Below are positions 14,609 to 22,672 of a stretch of 35,743 bases of DNA, one piece after another (the first letter of the stretch is position 1; every line of letters starts with the position of its first letter). The stretch is taken from positions 1-35,743 of the forward strand of contig CACFEW010000006.1 in NCBI GenBank assembly GCA_902565385.1, given 5' to 3'. Under the pieces are notes generated by a model, which was given only the letters and a program-made list of their open reading frames with translations, was not told the DNA's origin and made no database searches. The translations under genes and the position numbers were made by a program. This DNA comes from an uncultured Pelagibacteraceae bacterium (GTDB lineage Bacteria > Pseudomonadota > Alphaproteobacteria > Pelagibacterales > Pelagibacteraceae).

Positions 14609-15582
14609 TAAATTTGAATATTTAATAAGGACTCTGGTAATTCCTCACCAAAACATCTTTGGTAATATTCTGCAATTATATTTTTTTCAATTTCATCACA
14701 CTTATTTAAAAACGTCACTCTAAAAGCATAACCTGTATCTTTAAAAATTTCGGCATTTTCAGCCCAGTGTAAAACTGTTCGTGGACTCATCACTGTAGAT
14801 ATATCCCCAGCCATAAATCCTTTTCTAGTTAATGATGCAACTTTAATCATATTTGAAACTTTTTCTTTGCCTTTTGCATTATCTAAACTTTTATTTTTTG
14901 CTAAGATTATCTCCATTTCTTTATCAAGGCTAAGATAATTTAAAGTTGTAACAATATTCCATCTATCCATTTGTCCTTGATTTATTTGTTGTGTTCCATG
15001 GTAAAGTCCTGTTGTATCTCCTAAACCAACAGTGTTAGAGGTTGCAAATAATCTAAAAAATTTATTTTGTTTAATTACTTTATTTTTGTCTAAAAGAGTA
15101 AAATTACCTTCTGTTTCAAGTACTCTCTGGATGACAAACATCACATCAGGTCTTCCCGCATCATACTCATCAAACACTAAAGCCACAGGGTTTTGTATGG
15201 ACCAAGGCAAAATCCCTTCATTAAATTGTGTGACTTGTTTACCATCTTTTAAAACAATCGCATCTTTACCTATCAAATCTATACGACTTATATGACTGTC
15301 TAAATTTACTCTGATGCATGGCCAATTTAACCTTGCAGCAATTTGTTCTATGTGAGTAGATTTTCCTGTTCCATGATAACCTTGAACAAGAACCCTTTTG
15401 TTAAAAGCAAAACCTGAGATAATTGCCAAAGTAGTATCACGATCAAATTTATAATTTTTATCTATTTCTGGCACATATTCACTTTTTTTAGAAAATGCAT
15501 CCACCTCCATATTAGAGTCTATTCCAAAAGTCTGTTTTATTGAGAGTTTTATGTCAGGTTGGTTGTTTATATTTGGTGTCAA
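14608..15582 (-). CDS. cobS: CobS-like AAA+ ATPase (annotated cobaltochelatase subunit CobS)
   Basis: 324 residues, usual CobS length. Walker [10 protein letters not shown] is at residues 68-76 and Walker [15 protein letters not shown] begins near 133. Sensor-1 type [20 protein letters not shown] and the conserved QMDRWNIV segment follow, with [13 protein letters not shown] near the C-terminus. It is a MoxR-like AAA+ ATPase that normally works as a hexamer with CobT. Start and stop overlap the neighbours by 4 nt (J protein) and 1 nt (cobT), so the three are a tightly coupled unit. Whether the substrate is a cobalt chelatase cannot be decided from the window, where no corrin pathway gene is seen. 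Confidence 0.92.
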   Translation of the reverse strand: MTPNINNQPDIKLSIKQTFGIDSNMEVDAFSKKSEYVPEIDKNYKFDRDTTLAIISGFAFNKRVLVQGYHGTGKSTHIEQIAARLNWPCIRVNLDSHISRIDLIGKDAIVLKDGKQVTQFNEGILPWSIQNPVALVFDEYDAGRPDVMFVIQRVLETEGNFTLLDKNKVIKQNKFFRLFATSNTVGLGDTTGLYHGTQQINQGQMDRWNIVTTLNYLSLDKEMEIILAKNKSLDNAKGKEKVSNMIKVASLTRKGFMAGDISTVMSPRTVLHWAENAEIFKDTGYAFRVTFLNKCDEIEKNIIAEYYQRCFGEELPESLLNIQI

Positions 15583-16100
15583 TTTTTTTCTCTATAAGTA
15601 TTTTTTAACTGGGTGTAAGCCAAAGTTATTGATTTAAGTTTTTCTTCAAATTTTTTATTTCCGGAATTCATATCAGGGTGAAATTTTTTAACAAGTATTT
15701 TAAATTTGTCATAAATTTTTTCCCATTTAGACCCTACTGAAATACCTAATATTTCAAATGCTTTGATATCTTTGTGATTATATCTAAATTGTCCCATGTG
15801 ATTAAAATCACTTTTTAACTTTTCTTTATCAAGGTCATCTCTCAAAGTATTATTCCACAAGACTTTAAAAAAGTTATCTGAAGAACTAAAACTTTGGGTA
15901 GGTTTATGCCAAACCATATCTGATTTTAAAAAGTCAATTACTTGATCATCATTCATACCTGAAAAATAATTCCAATTCTTATTGAATTCTTTGACATGAT
16001 TTAAACATAACAATCTAAATTTTTTACTATTATCCTTTTCAACTGGTGCTTTATATTCACCAATTTCATTGCAATTATCCCAGTCACAGATATTTTTCAT
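15579..16100 (-). CDS. J-domain (DnaJ-like) co-chaperone upstream of cobST
   Basis: 173 residues. The J domain is C-terminal (about 112-172), with HPD at 141-143 in [18 protein letters not shown], so it should stimulate an Hsp70 (DnaK) ATPase. The N-terminal part carries Cys5, Cys10, Cys32 and His35 (CDWDNC...CLNH), a possible small metal site, which I infer only from spacing. There is no Gly/Phe or CXXCXGXG zinc-finger region, so it is not DnaJ itself. It is the first gene of a unit with cobS and cobT (4-nt overlap with cobS), an order also known from other Alphaproteobacteria next to bolA. Its start lies 16 nt from the divergent bolA start. Confidence 0.88.
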   Translation of the reverse strand: MKNICDWDNCNEIGEYKAPVEKDNSKKFRLLCLNHVKEFNKNWNYFSGMNDDQVIDFLKSDMVWHKPTQSFSSSDNFFKVLWNNTLRDDLDKEKLKSDFNHMGQFRYNHKDIKAFEILGISVGSKWEKIYDKFKILVKKFHPDMNSGNKKFEEKLKSITLAYTQLKNTYREKN

Positions 16101-16116
16101 GATATACTTATATCAA

Positions 16117-16377
16117 ATGAATATAGATGAGTTAATAACAAACGTAAAAAAAAAAATAAAAAAAAATATTGATATCGAAAATATTTTAATTGAAGACAAA
16201 ACATTTTTACATAAAAATCATCCAGGACACGAAAGTAATAAATTTCACTTAAAAATAACTATCAAGTCTGAAGAGCTAAAGAAATTGAATAAAATTGAAA
16301 GTAACAAAAAAATTTATAAAATGTTAGAAGTGGAATTAAAAAATCATATCCACTCTCTGCAAATTTTAATTAATTAA
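16117..16377 (+). CDS. bolA: BolA family protein
   Basis: 86 residues using ATG at 16117 (MNIDELITNV). Longer forms begin inside or across the start of the divergent J-protein gene and add a non-BolA segment, so they are less likely. The BolA fold is seen in LIEDKTFLHKNHPGHESNKFHLKITIKS, with the conserved His of the HxGH-type loop, and the helical end with YKMLEVELKNHIHSLQI. BolA proteins partner with monothiol glutaredoxins in Fe-S cluster trafficking or act as regulators. No Shine-Dalgarno is visible and its promoter must lie inside the J-protein gene. The 3' end overlaps aroB by 12 nt. Confidence 0.88.
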   Translation: MNIDELITNVKKKIKKNIDIENILIEDKTFLHKNHPGHESNKFHLKITIKSEELKKLNKIESNKKIYKMLEVELKNHIHSLQILIN

Positions 16378-17472
16378 TCTTTTTTTTAAAAAAAGTCTTA
16401 TTGTGGTATGAGAAAACTCCTTTTCAATTATTGGTCCACCAATTTTTCTAATAAGCATAAGCTTGATATTTTTAGAATTATTTTTTTTGTCCCTCATCAT
16501 AAAAGATATGATCTGATTAATTTTTTTAATTGTAAAATAATTTTTAATAGAACTTGGAAAATGAGAATTATTTAGATGTTTAATCGCAGAATTAAATTCT
16601 TTATAGGTAATCAACTTTTTATTATGACTAAATTCAAAAGCTGATTTCATACCTAGAATAACTGCCTCTCCGTGATTTAATTTTTTAGAAAAATTTAAAC
16701 TTGCCTCGTATGCATGAGCAAAAGTATGACCAAAATTTAAAATTTTTCTGAGATTTTTTTCTTTTTCGTCCTTTTCAACTATTGATTTTTTGACTTTACA
16801 ACTTTCATAAATAGATTTTTCAATAGTTGGAGACTTAAGTTTAAGTATTTCATTAATATTCTTATTCAAAAAATTATAAAATTTTTTATTTGCAATTAAT
16901 GCATGTTTTACTATTTCAGCATAACCACAGACTATTTCTCTAAAAGGAAGACTTTTTAAAAAGTCTACATCACTGATAACAATTTTAGGTTGATAAAAAC
17001 TTCCAATTAAATTCTTACCTTGAGGTGTGTTAATGCCTGTTTTACCACCAACGGAAGAGTCAACTTGCGATAATAATGTTGTTGGAATATTTACAAATTT
17101 TAGACCTCTTTTGAATAAACTTGCTGCAAAACCTGCTACATCACCAGTAATGCCTCCTCCAATAGATATTAAACAGTCATCCCTAGAAAAATTCTTTTTA
17201 AGTAAAAGATCTAAAATTTTATTAACATTTTTTTGATTTTTATTTTTCTCATTTGCACTGTAAATAAATTTGTAAACCTCATATCTTTTCATGGATCTTG
17301 AAATCTGTTTGACGCATCTCTTTGGAATACTTTTATCTAAAACTAATAAGCATTTTTTAAAGTGAATAGAATTTGTTTTAAATATTCGTGATAAATTAGA
17401 AATCAAATTTCTTCCAATTATAATAGGATATTTTTCTGAATTAGTTTTAACTATCAGTTTAATTGGCTTCAT
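16366..17472 (-). CDS. aroB: 3-dehydroquinate synthase
   Basis: 368 residues, normal length. The NAD-binding/active-site block GGGITGDVAGFAASLFKRG continues into FVNIPTTLLSQVDSSVGGKTGIN, followed by the zinc-site signature YAEIVKHALI, NFGHTFAHAYE and NHGEAVILGM. It converts DAHP to 3-dehydroquinate, the second step of the shikimate pathway to aromatic amino acids. It overlaps aroK by 14 nt in the usual alphaproteobacterial aroK-aroB order and overlaps the convergent bolA by 12 nt. Confidence 0.97.
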   Translation of the reverse strand: MKPIKLIVKTNSEKYPIIIGRNLISNLSRIFKTNSIHFKKCLLVLDKSIPKRCVKQISRSMKRYEVYKFIYSANEKNKNQKNVNKILDLLLKKNFSRDDCLISIGGGITGDVAGFAASLFKRGLKFVNIPTTLLSQVDSSVGGKTGINTPQGKNLIGSFYQPKIVISDVDFLKSLPFREIVCGYAEIVKHALIANKKFYNFLNKNINEILKLKSPTIEKSIYESCKVKKSIVEKDEKEKNLRKILNFGHTFAHAYEASLNFSKKLNHGEAVILGMKSAFEFSHNKKLITYKEFNSAIKHLNNSHFPSSIKNYFTIKKINQIISFMMRDKKNNSKNIKLMLIRKIGGPIIEKEFSHTTIRLFLKKRLIN

Positions 17473-17971
17473 AAATATCTATGATTTTTTTTGCAATTTG
17501 TTGTTTTGTAAAATTTTCACAATTTATTTTATATAGTGCTTTAGAGTAAATAATTGAACGTTTTTTTATGATTTCTATAAGTTCATTTTTACTAGAATTT
17601 ACTGCCAAAGGTCTTTTTTTGCTGTTTTTAATCCTATTAATTAACGTATCGATATTCCAATTAAGCCAAAATGATAAGTGATTTTCTAGAATCTCATTTT
17701 TAATAGCTCGATTGATGAACGCTCCTCCACCAAGTGCAATAACACCTTTTTTACTTTTTAAAATATTAAGGGATATCTTTTTTTCAATATCTCTAAAAGA
17801 GTTTTCTCCTTTTATTTCAAAGATTTTTGATATTTTCATTTTTTGATCTTTTTCAATTAATTGATCAATATCAAAAAAGTTAAGATTTAGTTTTTTTGAA
17901 ACTATAGAGCCAATAGAGCTCTTTCCAGAACCCATCATTCCAATAAAAACTAAATTTTTCTTTGATTTCAT
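17459..17971 (-). CDS. aroK: shikimate kinase
   Basis: 170 residues with ATG at 17971 (MKSKKNLVFIGMMGSGKSS). An upstream in-frame ATG at 18034 is possible but its 21 extra residues do not resemble the family, which begins just before the P-loop. Walker A GMMGSGKSS, shikimate-binding FFDIDQLIE, GENSFRDIEKK and GVIALGGGAF are all present, and the lid arginine lies in RIKNSKKRPLA. It phosphorylates shikimate to shikimate-3-phosphate with ATP. The 14-nt overlap with aroB indicates co-translation. The start is 57 nt from the divergent small membrane protein gene. Confidence 0.95.
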   Translation of the reverse strand: MKSKKNLVFIGMMGSGKSSIGSIVSKKLNLNFFDIDQLIEKDQKMKISKIFEIKGENSFRDIEKKISLNILKSKKGVIALGGGAFINRAIKNEILENHLSFWLNWNIDTLINRIKNSKKRPLAVNSSKNELIEIIKKRSIIYSKALYKINCENFTKQQIAKKIIDIYEAN

Positions 17972-18028
17972 AAGTTTCTTTATTGAAAAAACACAAATAT
18001 GTCTTAATTTGAAATTAATTAAACCTAT

Positions 18029-18208
18029 ATGCAATTTACAAGAAAAACAAGTTATAGCAAAAGTATAATTGGATTGTTTATAAAGTTATTAGTAATCGCA
18101 ATTGTATTTATTGGAATAATCTTTCTTTTAAATAAATTAGACTTTCCAGCACCAAAAAAAACAATTGAAAAAATAATACCTAATGAAAATTTTAAAATTG
18201 TTAAATAA
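18029..18208 (+). CDS. small single-pass membrane protein, function unknown
   Basis: 59 residues, starting MQFTRKTSYSKSIIGLF and ending ENFKIVK. A positively charged N-terminus is followed by one hydrophobic segment at about residues 13-35, then a short Lys/Pro-containing tail that would lie outside the cytoplasm (positive-inside rule). Its last 26 nt overlap the 590-residue exported protein gene in another frame, so the two are probably translated together and may act together. It is divergent from aroK with 57 nt between starts. No family is recognised. Coding is supported by the clean start, overlap architecture and membrane-protein pattern, not by homology. Confidence 0.6.
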   Translation: MQFTRKTSYSKSIIGLFIKLLVIAIVFIGIIFLLNKLDFPAPKKTIEKIIPNENFKIVK

Positions 18209-19955
18209 AACTTATTTATCAATTCTTATTATTTTTTTCTTTTCGATAGTGAATTCTTTTTCAGAAAATGAACCTGTAGATATATGGAACATTGATAAAG
18301 AACAATTACAGGAAAATTCTCAAAATAAAGAATTAATTTCAATTTCTGAAAATGAACTTGAAACTGAAAAAATTGATGTCTTTAGTTTACAGACTAAAGA
18401 TAGATCTGATTCAATTAAAGTTGATGAAACTTTAAATTCCAAAGAAATTAAAATAATAGGTCTCTACGATCCTGAAGATTTTGGATTAAAAATTGATATG
18501 TGGTCAAATTCTAATGGTGATCAATTAAAATATCTTTTCTCTAATTTAGCTAAAATTAACTTATCACGAGATGCCTCAGAACTCATGAACATAGTTTTAT
18601 TGACCAATGCTTATTATCCCAAAAAAAATATTAGTGAAAAGGATTTTTTGAAAATTAAATCAGATTGGTTGATAAAAAATAATAACTTAGAACTAATAGA
18701 GGAATATTTAATAAAGAATGATATTATAAACTTACACCCTAAACTTAGTAAATATTTAGTTGATGAGTATTTATCCAAGTCTGAGCTTGATAAGGCTTGC
18801 AAAATTTTTTTAAATAATTCAGAGCCAATTAAAAATAATTATTTGTCAAAATTTAATATCTATTGTTTGATAAACAATGGAAAAAAAGATGAAGCGCAAT
18901 TAATTTTTGATTTAAAAAAAGAATTAGGTTTTAATGAGCCATATTTTGAAAATAAACTGAATTATCTTTTTGGATATACGAATGCAATTGATAAAACTAT
19001 TTCTGAAAAAAGTATCCTAGAGTTTCATTTGGCCCATAAAACAAATCCAGAATTTTCTTTTGAACCAAAGGAAAATACTAATCCATTAATTTGGAAATAT
19101 TTAGCTGCTTCAAATTTATTATACCAAACTAATGAAATTGATTTGGATGAATTAGAAAAGATTGAATTAATTGAGTATGCCACACATAACAAGAATTATC
19201 TTGAAGATGATTTATTTCAAATTTATAAAAGGTTTCAATTTACGATTGATCAATTTTTGAATGCTAAAAAAGTATTTAAATCGTTAACTAATATTGAGAG
19301 TAGAGCGCTTTTATACCAAAGTGTATTGTTAGAATCTGACATAAACAAAAAAATAGAACTAATGAAGCTTTTAAAAGAAGTATTTATCAAAGATAAAATA
19401 GCTAATGCTTTTGATGATAAACTAAAAGATCTGTTACAAGTTATTGAATTAGATCAAATTTCCTCAAAGCATACTAGTTTTTATTTAGAAAATATTAATA
19501 CTGATGAAAAAAAACAAACTAAAATAAAGTATAATGATGATCTTTTACATCAATCAAAACTTATAAAATATTTTATTGGAGAATATAATCAAACAAAAAT
19601 AGAAAAGGATCTCAATAATTTTCTTAAAAAAATAAAAAAGGATAAAAAGTATTCAATTTCAAAAAAAGATATAATTTTGATCGAGTCATTAAAATCAGAT
19701 GGTATAAAAATTGATAAGAAATATGACAATTTATATAAAATTCTAGACTCTGAAATGCCAACAGATATTCAAGTCATGGTAAATAATAACGAGTTTGCTT
19801 CAACAATTCTTAGAATTATAGAGGTTATTGGTCAAGATGAGTTGAGTGCTTTAGATGAGGATACTCTATTTTTTATAATAAGTGCACTTAATCAATTAAA
19901 CTTAGACCCTATACGTAATAAAATTCTTTTAAAAGTTCTTCCTTTAAAAGTTTAA
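18183..19955 (+). CDS. exported protein of unknown function, helical-repeat-like
   Basis: 590 residues. The N-terminus (MKILKLLNKTYLSILIIFFFSIVNSFS) is a signal peptide, probably cleaved near residue 28, placing the protein in the periplasm or at the outer membrane. An acidic, Asn/Ser-rich segment to about residue 95 is followed by a long leucine/lysine-rich, apparently all-helical region that reads like degenerate TPR-type repeats (e.g. LSKSELDKACKIFLNNSEPI; YCLINNGKKDEAQLIFDLKK). No catalytic motif is seen. It starts inside the 59-residue membrane protein gene and is followed after 23 nt by def on the same strand. I do not recognise a named family. Confidence 0.78.
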   Translation: MKILKLLNKTYLSILIIFFFSIVNSFSENEPVDIWNIDKEQLQENSQNKELISISENELETEKIDVFSLQTKDRSDSIKVDETLNSKEIKIIGLYDPEDFGLKIDMWSNSNGDQLKYLFSNLAKINLSRDASELMNIVLLTNAYYPKKNISEKDFLKIKSDWLIKNNNLELIEEYLIKNDIINLHPKLSKYLVDEYLSKSELDKACKIFLNNSEPIKNNYLSKFNIYCLINNGKKDEAQLIFDLKKELGFNEPYFENKLNYLFGYTNAIDKTISEKSILEFHLAHKTNPEFSFEPKENTNPLIWKYLAASNLLYQTNEIDLDELEKIELIEYATHNKNYLEDDLFQIYKRFQFTIDQFLNAKKVFKSLTNIESRALLYQSVLLESDINKKIELMKLLKEVFIKDKIANAFDDKLKDLLQVIELDQISSKHTSFYLENINTDEKKQTKIKYNDDLLHQSKLIKYFIGEYNQTKIEKDLNNFLKKIKKDKKYSISKKDIILIESLKSDGIKIDKKYDNLYKILDSEMPTDIQVMVNNNEFASTILRIIEVIGQDELSALDEDTLFFIISALNQLNLDPIRNKILLKVLPLKV

Positions 19956-19978
19956 AAATTAGTTTATCTATTTATCTA

Positions 19979-20503
19979 ATGAGTATTAAAGATATAATCA
20001 CAGTTCCTGACGAAACTTTGAAAAAAATCTCCGAACCATTAGAAAAAGTCAGTACTAACGAAAAAAAACTTATTAATGATTTATTTGATACAATGTATGC
20101 TTCGAAAGGTATCGGATTAGCTGCAGTACAAATAGGTATCCTAAAAAGAATTTTAGTAATTGATGTGTCTACTAAAGATGATAAAAGAGAACCTTTAAGT
20201 TTCATAAATCCTGTTATTAAAAAAGTCAGTGATGAAACCTCAATTTATGAGGAGGGTTGTTTGTCAATTCCAGATACATTTATAGAAATTGAAAGGCCAA
20301 AAATTTGTGAAGTGGAATATATTGATATCAATGGAGAAAAAAAAAATTTAAAGTGTGACGGTCTTTTATCAACTTGTTTACAGCACGAAATTAATCATTT
20401 AGATGGAAAATTAATAATTGATCATCTATCAAAGTTAAAAAGAGATATCATCATAAAAAAAATTTCAAAAACAAAAAAAAATCCCAACAGAATATTAGTT
20501 TAG
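19979..20503 (+). CDS. def: peptide deformylase
   Basis: 174 residues. The three deformylase motifs are present: GIGLAAVQIG (residues 44-53, Gln51), EGCLSIP (Cys94) and QHEINH (His136, Glu137, His140). Together they bind Fe2+ and remove the formyl group from nascent N-terminal methionine. The third motif has Asn where most bacterial enzymes have Asp (HExDH); metal ligands and catalytic Glu are intact, so activity is expected. The upstream gap is 23 nt; fmt follows after 2 nt, the classical def-fmt pairing. Confidence 0.95.
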   Translation: MSIKDIITVPDETLKKISEPLEKVSTNEKKLINDLFDTMYASKGIGLAAVQIGILKRILVIDVSTKDDKREPLSFINPVIKKVSDETSIYEEGCLSIPDTFIEIERPKICEVEYIDINGEKKNLKCDGLLSTCLQHEINHLDGKLIIDHLSKLKRDIIIKKISKTKKNPNRILV

Positions 20504-20505
20504 AA

Positions 20506-21438
20506 ATGCCTAAAAAAATCATTTTTATGGGTACACCCATGTTTGCAGTTCCAATATTGAAATCACTCTATCAAAATGGTTTTCCAATAAATTTGGTTTA
20601 TACACAACCACCCCAAAAATCTCACCGAGGTCAGAGGATAAATAAATCACCAGTCCAAGGTATATCGGAAACTTTAAATATAGAATATAGATCTCCACAG
20701 AGCTTGAAAAACAACAATGAGGAATATGAGTTTTTAAAAAAAATGGAGGCTGATCTCGCAATTGTTGTAGCCTATGGACAAATAATTCCCAAAGAATTCT
20801 TAAGTTTAACAAAAAAAGGTTTTATAAATATTCATGCATCTATACTCCCAAAATGGAGAGGTGCTGCACCTATTCAGAGAGCTATAATGAATTTAGACAC
20901 AGAAACAGGGATCAGTATAATGAAAATTAATGAAGAATTGGATAGTGGACCTGTAAGTAACACTTATAAAATAAAACTTGATCAAAGTCTGAATGCAAAA
21001 GAGGTCTCAGAAAAACTCGCTTTAATGGCAGCGGATAAAATTTTAGATGTTGTAGATGAAATTTTTGAGGGTAAATCAAATTTTGTTAATCAAGATAATT
21101 CCGAAGCCACTTATGCAAAAAAAATTACTAAAAATGAGGGGCAAATAGACTGGAAAAGTGATGCTCTAAAAATAATTGGAAAAATTAATGGCTTATATCC
21201 CTCCCCAGGAGCTTTTTTCAATTTTAACGGACAAAGATATAAAATTTTAAAAGCAGAAATTGGAAATGGGATTGGTAAAAATGGTGAGGTTATATCAGAC
21301 GATCTTGAAATAGCGTGTGGAGGAGAAAAATCTATTAAAGTTGTTGAAATACAGAGAGAGGGGAAAAAGGCTCAAAAAATTGGAGAGTTTATGCTTGGAT
21401 CTCAGATCAGAAAAGGTTCAATAATATCTAATGTTTAG
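20506..21438 (+). CDS. fmt: methionyl-tRNA formyltransferase
   Basis: 310 residues, standard length. It starts KIIFMGTPMFAVPIL, carries the active-site segment FINIHASILPKWRGAAPIQRAIMNLDTETGISIM with the Asn/His/Asp triad of the family, then the ELDSGPV segment and a C-terminal OB-fold domain (about 205-305: GLYPSPGAFFNFNGQRYKIL). It transfers a formyl group from 10-formyl-THF to initiator Met-tRNA. It sits between def and truA: 2 nt after def and overlapping truA by 8 nt, so the three form one translational unit. Confidence 0.97.
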   Translation: MPKKIIFMGTPMFAVPILKSLYQNGFPINLVYTQPPQKSHRGQRINKSPVQGISETLNIEYRSPQSLKNNNEEYEFLKKMEADLAIVVAYGQIIPKEFLSLTKKGFINIHASILPKWRGAAPIQRAIMNLDTETGISIMKINEELDSGPVSNTYKIKLDQSLNAKEVSEKLALMAADKILDVVDEIFEGKSNFVNQDNSEATYAKKITKNEGQIDWKSDALKIIGKINGLYPSPGAFFNFNGQRYKILKAEIGNGIGKNGEVISDDLEIACGGEKSIKVVEIQREGKKAQKIGEFMLGSQIRKGSIISNV

Positions 21439-22171
21439 ATATCAAATATTGATAGAGTATGTAGGTACCAATTTTAGAGGTTGGCAAATTCAAACAAAGG
21501 GCAAGACCATACAAGGTTTTATCCAAGATAGAATTTCTAAATTATTAAAAGAAAAAATTATTTTGTTTGGCGCTGGAAGACTAGATAAAGGAGTGCACGC
21601 ACTTGAACAATCTGCTCATTTTGAGTGTAAAAAAAAAATTGAAAATTCGAATAAATTTGCCAAATCTTTAAATCATTTTCTAAATAAAGAAATGATTTCA
21701 ATCATTAAAATTAAGAAAAGAGGCAATGATTTTCACGCAAGATTTTCTGCAAGAATGAGAATATATAAGTATATAATCATTAATCGTTCCAGTAGACCGG
21801 TAATAGATAAAAATAGAGGATGGCACATTATTAATAAACTTGATTTAAAGATAATGAAAAAAGCTGCGAAAAAATTAGTTGGTACTAAAGATTTTTCTAC
21901 TTTCAGAGCTTCAAGCTGTAGAGCAAAAAGTCCAATCAAAACAATGAGATCAGTTAAAATAAAATCTAGAAATAGTAAAATAGAGATAGAATTTCAATCT
22001 CAATCATTTCTACAACAACAAGTTCGTTCAATGGTTGGTTGTTTAAAATATGTAGGTGAAAAAAAATGGACTTTAAAAAAATTCAATTTTGTTATGAATT
22101 CAAAAAAAAGGATTTTGTGTGCACCTCCAGCTCCACCTGAGGGGCTTTATTTAGCTAGAGTGATTTATTAA
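21431..22171 (+). CDS. truA: tRNA pseudouridine(38-40) synthase
   Basis: 246 residues. The family start RYQILIEYVGTNFRGWQIQ and active-site stretch FGAGRLDKGVHALEQSAHFE are clear, with catalytic Asp52; the usual GRTDxGVHA reads GRLDKGVHA here. Later motifs DFHARFSARMRIYKYII and FLQQQVRSMVGCL are typical TruA. It isomerises uridines at positions 38-40 of the tRNA anticodon stem. It overlaps fmt by 8 nt and its 3' end overlaps the convergent SET-domain gene by 21 nt, the longest overlap in the window. Confidence 0.96.
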   Translation: MFRYQILIEYVGTNFRGWQIQTKGKTIQGFIQDRISKLLKEKIILFGAGRLDKGVHALEQSAHFECKKKIENSNKFAKSLNHFLNKEMISIIKIKKRGNDFHARFSARMRIYKYIIINRSSRPVIDKNRGWHIINKLDLKIMKKAAKKLVGTKDFSTFRASSCRAKSPIKTMRSVKIKSRNSKIEIEFQSQSFLQQQVRSMVGCLKYVGEKKWTLKKFNFVMNSKKRILCAPPAPPEGLYLARVIY

Positions 22172-22642
22172 TTTTTTTTTGTTACTCATTGCAAACTTTT
22201 TATTAATTCTCCATCTTGACTCTTCTCTAACAATATAACCGCAGCAATTTTTTGAACCACATTTACAAGGAAATTGTTTATAGTCTTCATCATAACCAAA
22301 CCCATAATCACAAGTAAACTCCTCTCCTTTTTTAATATCGCGAATTGCAGTAATCCATACTTTTAAACCTTTGCCATTATAATCACAGTTATTATTACAG
22401 CTATGGTTTACTAGACCTGCAATATTCCATGAAAAATCTCCGTCGAGAGTATATTTCTTATTTAATGTGAATAAGTAAATGGGTTTTTTATTATCAAACT
22501 TAATTGACTCATCAACCTCTTTATTTGTAATAATTTTGCCAACATAATTTATTATTTTTGTTCCCTCTTTAATATCACGTGTAGCATAAAGACCTCTTCC
22601 TTTTTTATCAATTTTAGATCTTTTAATTCTATAAAGTTTCAT
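22151..22642 (-). CDS. SET-domain protein (putative lysine methyltransferase)
   Basis: 163 residues. The SET fold reads KKGRGLYATRDIKEGTKIINYVG (about 13-35), then the pseudoknot motifs NHSC at 79-82 and GEEFTCDYGF with the catalytic-type Tyr113, followed by a post-SET-like cysteine cluster (Cys126, Cys128, Cys133, Cys134 in CKCGSKNC). SET proteins methylate lysines using SAM; in eukaryotes mostly histones, in bacteria usually ribosomal or DNA-binding proteins or unknown targets. The cysteine cluster could bind zinc with Cys111 or Cys82, an inference. It is the last gene of the minus-strand run, 30 nt after the HDAC-like gene, and overlaps truA by 21 nt. Confidence 0.88.
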   Translation of the reverse strand: MKLYRIKRSKIDKKGRGLYATRDIKEGTKIINYVGKIITNKEVDESIKFDNKKPIYLFTLNKKYTLDGDFSWNIAGLVNHSCNNNCDYNGKGLKVWITAIRDIKKGEEFTCDYGFGYDEDYKQFPCKCGSKNCCGYIVREESRWRINKKFAMSNKKKLINHSS

Positions 22643-22672
22643 TTGGGTGAATTATTATTAATTAAATTTAAA

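Noticed and set aside
16069-16116. Longer bolA form starting at 16069
   Set aside because: It would run through the start of the J-protein gene and adds 16 residues outside the BolA fold; ATG 16117 gives the usual size.
17972-18034. Upstream ATG at 18034 extending aroK by 21 residues
   Set aside because: The added residues do not resemble shikimate kinases, which start a few residues before the P-loop, and the extension would overlap the divergent small membrane protein gene.
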